From positions 1 to 64,000 of the forward strand of contig NZ_JNYE01000002.1 in NCBI RefSeq assembly GCF_000717185.1: a stretch of 64,000 bases of DNA. Direction: 5' to 3'. The notes below the pieces were generated by a model, which saw only the letters and a program-made list of their open reading frames with translations, was not told the origin of the DNA and did not search any database. Numbering within the stretch: position 1 is the first letter of the stretch; each line of letters opens with the position of its first letter. Shown in pieces: positions 59,710 to 64,000 of the stretch. A program made the translations under genes and the position numbers. The DNA comes from Kitasatospora phosalacinea (GTDB taxonomy: Bacteria; Actinomycetota; Actinomycetes; Streptomycetales; Streptomycetaceae).

Positions 59710-60042
59710 TCAGTACGAGTAGACCGGCGCGAAGACGAAGTTGAAGTTCTTGTCGGACTGGTCGGCGTAGACGAAGCCCGAGTTGTCCTTCACCCCGAGC
59801 GTGTTGTTCTGGTTCGACGCACCGGCGCCGGTCGCCGTCTGCTGGGTGGAGCTGTAGTTGCCGTCGACCGATCCGAAGATGTTGCCGCTGCCGAAGTTCG
59901 AGACCACGCCGCTGTTCGAGCCGTGGTCGGCAGCCGCACCGTTGTCGGCCGCCGCGGCACCCGCCCCGGCCAGCAGCAGACCCGCCGCGAGTGGGACGGA
60001 CGCGACCAGCGCGGCCAGGCGTGTGGTGCGGAAGCGCGCCAT
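59710..60042 (-). CDS. small secreted Gly/Asn/Ser-rich protein
   Basis: 110 aa; GGAGG precedes ATG 60042. The signal peptide is MARFRTTRLAALVASVPLAAGLLLAGAGAAAA. The mature ~78 residues (SNSGVVSNFGSGNIFGSVDGNYSSTQQTATGAGASNQNNTLGVKDNSG) are rich in N, Q, S and G with alternating hydrophobics, resembling small amyloid-like or adhesive actinobacterial proteins. It lacks the paired Cys and chaplin motifs. Function unknown. Confidence 0.72.
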   Translation of the reverse strand: MARFRTTRLAALVASVPLAAGLLLAGAGAAAADNGAAADHGSNSGVVSNFGSGNIFGSVDGNYSSTQQTATGAGASNQNNTLGVKDNSGFVYADQSDKNFNFVFAPVYSY

Positions 60043-60533
60043 GCGTTTTCCTCCGTGGTTCTTGCCGGTACTGCCAGGTGAAAGGTGTTCCGGAGTCCGT
60101 GGCCAGACGATCCTCCGGGGGCTGCGACGCCGAGGGACAGACTTCCGCAACAAATCGACAAAGCACCAGCACCGCCGAGCCTTTTCCCCCGTTAGCGTGA
60201 CGCGGTGGCAGTGGCGCATAATCCCGGGCCGATCGGTTCGTCGACAGACACACCGCCCACCAGCTGCCGTTTCGCCCGGACGGCGGCAGCGGGAGCCCCG
60301 TCCGGGCGGGCGCGCGGACGGGGTTTCCGGCGAGTCGTGCGAGCCCCTGGGCGCACGAACGGTCAGTTCACGCCCCGTTCGGGTGCGATGGCCTCACGAA
60401 GTCGATATTTCGCCATTCCGCGAAATCCTCATACCATCCGGATGACTGAATATGATGGTCGGCAGATATCCCCGGTGCACCGCGCCTCCCCCGGTGCACC
60501 GCGCCTCCCCGGGCTCACCGCACCTTCCCGGGG
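60043..60533. other. 491-bp gene-free region
   Basis: It contains a promoter-proximal region for the secreted protein and, from about 60390, an AT-richer stretch (ATTCCGCGAAATCCTCATACC..GGATGACTGAATATGATGG). This ends in tandem ~20-bp repeats joining the 3' end of the next gene. No coding frame is convincing. Confidence 0.45.
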
Positions 60534-60556
60534 TTACAGCACCTTCCCGGGGTTGA
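60470..60556. repeat. four degenerate ~20-bp tandem repeats at the 3' end of the FAD oxidase gene
   Basis: CCCGGTGCACCGCGCCTCC occurs twice, followed by the related CCGGGCTCACCGCACCTTCC and CGGGGTTACAGCACCTTCC. The innermost copy encodes the last residues and stop of the oxidase (NPGKVL). Confidence 0.75.
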
Positions 60557-61898
60557 GGATGCCCAGCGGGTCGAACGCCGCCTTGATCCGGCGCTGCAGC
60601 TCCAGCCCGACCGGGCCGAGCTCCCGGGCCAGCCACTCGCGCTTCAGCAGGCCGATGCCGTGCTCACCGGTCACCGTCCCGCCCAGCTCCAGGCCGAGCG
60701 CCATGATCTCGTCGAAGGAGCGCCGGGCCCGGGCCGTCTCGTCCTCGTCCCGGGCGTCGAAGATCACCACCGGGTGGGTGTTGCCGTCCCCCGCGTGCGA
60801 GACCACGCCGATGGTCAGCCGGTGCCGGTCGGCGATCTCCGCGACGCCGTTCAGCATCGCGGCCAGCGCGCTGCGCGGCACCGCCACGTCGTCGATCATC
60901 GTGGTGCCCAGCCGCTCCAATGCGGGCAGCGACAGGCGCCGGGCCTGCAGCAGCAGCTCGGACTCCGCCCGGTCCTCGGCCGGCACCACGGCGGTCGCCC
61001 CGGCCGCGGCGCACAGCTCCCCGACCGCGGCCAGCCGCTCCCGCCGGTCCGGGCCGTCGAAGGCCACCAGCAGCAGCGCCCTGGTCGACTCCGGCAGCCC
61101 CATCCGGGCCATCTCGTTCACCGCCCGGACGGTGGTGGCGTCCATCAGCTCCATCAGCGAGGGCGTGTGCCCGGCCGCCACCACCTCGCACACCGCCTCC
61201 CCCGCGGCGTCCACGGAGTCGAACTCCGCGGCCAGCACCAGCTGCGGCCCCGGCGCGGGCCGCAGCGCGAGCACCGCCTCGACCACCACGCCCAGCGTGC
61301 CCTCCGAGCCGACCAGCAGCCGGGTCAGGTCGTACCCGGCGACGCCCTTCGCGGTGCGCCGCCCCGTCCGCAGCAGCTGCCCGTCGGCCAGCACCACGTC
61401 CAGTCCGAGCACGTACTCGCTGGTCACGCCGTACTTCACGCAGCACAGGCCGCCCGCGCCGGTGCCGATGTTGCCGCCGATGGTGCAGGACTCCCAGCTC
61501 GACGGGTCCGGCGGGTAGGCCAGGCCCAGGGCCTCGGCGGCGCGGGACAGTTCGGCGTTGACCACGCCCGGCTGCACCACGGCGATCCGGTCGACCGGGT
61601 CGATGCGCAGGATCCGGTCCATCCGGGTCAGCGACAGCAGGACGCAGCCGTCCACCGCGTTCGCCCCGCCCGACAGGCCCGTCCGGGCGCCCTGCGGCAC
61701 CACCGGCACCCGCAGTTCGGTCGCCGTCCGCAGCACGAACTGCACCTGCTCGACCGTCTCCGGGAAGACCAGCACCGCCGGGTCCCCCGCCGCGCAGAAC
61801 CCGGCCATGTCCCGCGCGTACGCGGCCGTCACGTCCGGATCGACCGCGACCGCCCCGTCCGGCAGACCCGCCCGCAGCCGTTCGACCAACCCACTCAC
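60534..61898 (-). CDS. GlcD-like FAD-binding (D-lactate/glycolate) oxidase
   Basis: 454 aa from GTG (GGAGG 5 nt upstream). The FAD_binding_4 domain is VLVFPETVEQVQFVLRTATELRVPVVPQGARTGLSGGANAVDGCVLLSLTRMDRI, PPDPSSWESCTIGGNIGTGAGG, GVTSEYVLGLDVVLADGQLLRTGRRTAKGVAGYDLTRLLVGSEGTLG. The C-terminal FAD-oxidase domain has VVSHAGDGNTHPV and GTVTGEHGIGLLKREWLARELGP, ending in the classical DPLGILNPGKVL. It oxidises a 2-hydroxy acid; the electron acceptor is unknown. Confidence 0.94.
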   Translation of the reverse strand: MSGLVERLRAGLPDGAVAVDPDVTAAYARDMAGFCAAGDPAVLVFPETVEQVQFVLRTATELRVPVVPQGARTGLSGGANAVDGCVLLSLTRMDRILRIDPVDRIAVVQPGVVNAELSRAAEALGLAYPPDPSSWESCTIGGNIGTGAGGLCCVKYGVTSEYVLGLDVVLADGQLLRTGRRTAKGVAGYDLTRLLVGSEGTLGVVVEAVLALRPAPGPQLVLAAEFDSVDAAGEAVCEVVAAGHTPSLMELMDATTVRAVNEMARMGLPESTRALLLVAFDGPDRRERLAAVGELCAAAGATAVVPAEDRAESELLLQARRLSLPALERLGTTMIDDVAVPRSALAAMLNGVAEIADRHRLTIGVVSHAGDGNTHPVVIFDARDEDETARARRSFDEIMALGLELGGTVTGEHGIGLLKREWLARELGPVGLELQRRIKAAFDPLGILNPGKVL

Positions 61899-62003
61899 GG
61901 CAACCTCCACTCGACTCGTCCGCACTCTCCTCCCCCTCGCCCGTCCGGACAACCGCCCGCCGCCCCCTCCCGCGGTGTCGGTCCGCTCCGGCACCCTGGT
62001 CCC

Positions 62004-62225
62004 ATGCGCGCACCCCGGATCCAGTGCCCCGACTGCGACCGCCCGGTCGCCCTCATGCCCACCCGCCGCACCGGCTACGGCGTCGTCCACGACCACAAGC
62101 GCGACCGCCGCTCCCTCACCCTCTGCACCGCCAGCATGCGCCAACTCCCCCTCGCCGAGGCCACCCTGTGGCAGGACGCCCTCCCCGGCCTCCCCGCCCC
62201 GGACGTCCCGCCCACCCTGTTCTGA
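62004..62225 (+). CDS. small protein with zinc-ribbon half
   Basis: 73 aa. CPDCDRPVALMPTRRTGYGVVHDHKRDRRSLTLC holds one CxxC and a later Cys/His, a minimal zinc-knuckle pattern. The C-terminus is Leu/Pro rich. ATG 62004. Function unknown; divergent from the FAD oxidase. Confidence 0.72.
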   Translation: MRAPRIQCPDCDRPVALMPTRRTGYGVVHDHKRDRRSLTLCTASMRQLPLAEATLWQDALPGLPAPDVPPTLF

Positions 62226-62302
62226 GCCCGCCGGGGGCTGGTCACCCCCTGGGGCCCCGGGTAGCGTCCCGTCCCGAAGGCCAGCACCCAGGGGGGACGC
62301 GC

Positions 62303-63796
62303 ATGGCGCACACCGGCACCACCCAGTACCAGTACCTGGAGTCGCTCGACTCCACCCGCATCCTGCGGCCCCGGCCCGGGGAGCCGGACGGCGAGTACGC
62401 CGAGGAGGCGCACCTGCAGGTCTTCACCGAGGTGCTGATGACACTGGCGCTCGGCCGCACCGTCGTCGTCCCGCAGTCGTACGCCTTCGACTCGTACGCG
62501 TTCCTGCGCGTCGCCACCGACGTCCTGCGGGCCAGGACCGGCGCCGCCGCCGACCACCACCCGTTCCGGGTCCACCTGCACGGCGCCCGGTCCTACCGGG
62601 AGGCCGTCGACCAGATGCTCGCCCGGGCCCGGACCGCCGACCCCGCGCAGCCGTTCCTCAGCCGCCTGCTGCCCGAGCTCAACGACCCCGCCGCGCACGA
62701 CCTCGACCCCGGCGAACTGCACGAACACGCCGCCGACTTCGAACGGCTGCGCCGGGCCCCGTGGCTGGACGACGAGCGGGCCGCCGGGCTGCGGCTGATC
62801 GCCGACGAGTTCGACTGGCCGCCCGTCGACGCCAGGCCCCCCGCCCGCACGTACCGGCTGGGCGAACTGGTGGTCGGCGCGGCCGACCCGTCCTCGCCGA
62901 TGGGCCGCTCCGCCGCGAACCTGCCGGAGCAGCAGCGGGACGTCCACGCCGCTCTGGCCGCCGCGATCCGCCTGCTCGGCACCGACCGCCCGGAGTCCTT
63001 CGACAACCGCAGCCGGCTGCGCCTGCCGCTCCCCTGGCCCGGCGACCCCGACGGGCGCAGCCCCGCGCAGATCATCGGCGACCCCGAGACGCTCGCCCTG
63101 CTCGTCGAGTTCGTCGACACCCTCTACAACGTCATCGTGGTCGACTCCATCGGCGTCGCCGACGCCACCCTCTCCACCGACCTCGCCCTGGACGAGCACC
63201 GGCTGACCGGCCGCGCCGTCGCCCAGGAACTCGCCCTCGCCCAGTACCGCTCCCGGACCCACCCCACCGCCTGGCTGCCCCCGGCACCCGCCGCGGAGGG
63301 GACGCCCCCGCTGTTCAGGATCGAACTCGACGCCGCCGCCGCACTCACCGACGACCAGGCCCGCGCCCGGCTCGCCGCCCTGCGCGCCAACGCCACCGAC
63401 GCGGTCGCCGCCCTGCTGCGGGCCCGGGCCGAACCCCGCGCCAGGTCCCCGTTCTGGCGGGGCGTCGACGCGCTGCGCGCCGCCGAGGACCAGCGGGCCG
63501 CCCGGGCCGCGCTCGACGCCCACCTGGCCCACGTCGCCACCCTCGTCGGCAGCGGGGTCGCGGTCTCCACCCGCGGCGGCTCCCTGGTCGAGATGGCCCT
63601 GACCGCCGCGGGCGCCGTGGGCCCCGCCCTCGCCACCGAGGCGTGGCACCTGCCCGGCCTGCTCAGCTACTCGGCGACCGCCGTCGGCGCGGTCGGCAGC
63701 CTGGTCTACGGCAAGACCAAGCAGGCCGCCGCCGGACGCCGCCGCACCAGGGGGACCGCGTGCGCACTGGGGCGGGTCGTCGACGTGAGAGGCTGA
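62303..63796 (+). CDS. hypothetical protein, 497 aa
   Basis: The ATG at 62303 follows AGGGGGG. It is mostly helical and acidic/Ala rich. The N-terminal part (YQYLESLDSTRILRPRPGEPDGEYAEEAHLQVFTEVLMTLALGRTVVVPQSYAFDSYAFLRVATDVLRAR) recalls actinobacterial proteins of unknown function. A C-terminal Gly/Ala-rich segment (ALTAAGAVGPALATEAWHLPGLLSYSATAVGAVGSLVYG) could be a membrane or pore-like helix pair. No signal peptide; function not assigned. It precedes the NUDIX gene by 5 nt. Confidence 0.72.
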   Translation: MAHTGTTQYQYLESLDSTRILRPRPGEPDGEYAEEAHLQVFTEVLMTLALGRTVVVPQSYAFDSYAFLRVATDVLRARTGAAADHHPFRVHLHGARSYREAVDQMLARARTADPAQPFLSRLLPELNDPAAHDLDPGELHEHAADFERLRRAPWLDDERAAGLRLIADEFDWPPVDARPPARTYRLGELVVGAADPSSPMGRSAANLPEQQRDVHAALAAAIRLLGTDRPESFDNRSRLRLPLPWPGDPDGRSPAQIIGDPETLALLVEFVDTLYNVIVVDSIGVADATLSTDLALDEHRLTGRAVAQELALAQYRSRTHPTAWLPPAPAAEGTPPLFRIELDAAAALTDDQARARLAALRANATDAVAALLRARAEPRARSPFWRGVDALRAAEDQRAARAALDAHLAHVATLVGSGVAVSTRGGSLVEMALTAAGAVGPALATEAWHLPGLLSYSATAVGAVGSLVYGKTKQAAAGRRRTRGTACALGRVVDVRG

Positions 63797-63801
63797 CCGC
63801 C

Positions 63802-64000
63802 ATGACCGCCACGCCCCCCGGGCCGGACAGGAACGGGGCCGAAGACCGGGACGCCATCCGGCGCACCCGCGAGGTCCTCGCCTACCGCAACCGCTTCGTC
63901 GACGTCTACGACGACGAGGTCGCCTTCCCGAACGGCACCGACGGCCGCTACCTGCGGATCCACCACCGCGGCGAGGGCCACGGCGTGGTGGTCCTCCCCG
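63802..64000 (+). CDS. NUDIX hydrolase, 5' part only
   Basis: The first 66 codons are visible; the gene runs off the window. TREVLAYRNRFVDVYDDEVAFPNGTDGRYLRIHHRGEGHGVVVLP matches the N-terminal strands of ADP-ribose pyrophosphatase-like NUDIX proteins; the GX5EX7REUXEEXGU box would lie just beyond 64000. Probably co-transcribed with the preceding gene. Confidence 0.8.
   Translation, partial: MTATPPGPDRNGAEDRDAIRRTREVLAYRNRFVDVYDDEVAFPNGTDGRYLRIHHRGEGHGVVVLP

Noticed and set aside
1..64000. CRISPR array, prophage or complete insertion sequence
   Set aside because: No regularly spaced identical short repeats with unique spacers, no phage structural genes and no transposase gene were seen; the IS30-like HTH at 1398-2138 lacks a DDE domain.

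Overview
The window is chromosomal DNA of a very GC-rich actinomycete. Gene content and order point to the Streptomycetaceae (Streptomyces/Kitasatospora type). The evidence is near-total GC in third codon positions, many GTG starts, paired group-3 (SigB/SigF-type) sigma factors, a WYL/MerR/ECF-rich regulatory complement, secreted GH5 and DUF1906 enzymes, and the block upp - small protein - TadA-associated protein - tadA - tRNA-Ser - Dabb protein - two SigF-type sigma factors, which recalls the S. coelicolor upp-sigF-sigN neighbourhood (from memory, not checked).

Layout. 1-5.0 kb: a secreted GH5 enzyme whose cellulose-binding repeats are out of frame; a MarR/GbsR-like regulator divergent from a DUF4097 protein and a DrrAB-type ABC exporter, with a repeated TTGCAAC motif between them. 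5-14.3 kb: an ECF sigma factor coupled to its membrane partner, GAPDH, a GlxA-type regulator, a frameshifted SMI1/KNR4 gene, a SigJ-like ECF sigma factor, a DinB protein, and overlapping WYL and MerR regulators. 14.7-18.9 kb: the most unusual part. Five genes, each overlapping the next by exactly 4 nt, encode a class III nucleotide-cyclase-like protein with both metal-binding aspartates, a small CxxC protein, a sigma-region-2-like helical protein, an excisionase-like HTH protein and a TIR/deoxyribosyltransferase-like protein. They are transcribed away from a Crp-type cyclic-nucleotide-binding protein. This looks like a self-contained nucleotide-signalling or conflict module.

18.9-29.5 kb: metabolic and hypothetical genes (DUF3307, amidase, a VOC/DinB pair, SixA-like phosphatase, FBP-domain protein, YbhB/YbcL, arylformamidase-like hydrolase, TIM-barrel protein, VapB-annotated small protein). 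It also holds two tandem lipoprotein genes that break frame at the same nucleotide of a shared 168-bp segment. 29.7-41.9 kb: the conserved core block (LytR_C protein, upp, tadA, tRNA-Ser(CGA), two sigma factors), a Tyr/Ser phosphatase, an aldo-keto reductase, and an SPFH membrane protein coupled to an NlpC/P60 hydrolase. 42-48 kb: a large Ser/Ala/Pro-rich surface protein, tandem globin and flavohaemoprotein genes, two identical tRNA-Arg(ACG) and a tRNA-Ser(GCT). 48-64 kb: a PAS-receiver protein lacking the kinase phospho-acceptor, an OmpR/HK two-component system with a PepSY protein, a His-rich DUF4396 protein behind a CsoR-type palindrome, an acyl-CoA ligase behind a TetR-type palindrome, a DUF1906 enzyme, an EamA transporter, a small secreted protein, a GlcD-like oxidase, and the start of a NUDIX gene cut by the window edge.

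Assembly caution: several genes (GH5, SMI1, both lipoproteins) go out of frame exactly at repeat boundaries. Real decay and repeat-related sequencing or assembly error cannot be told apart here. Hairpin coordinates were read by eye; gene ends were checked for frame consistency.
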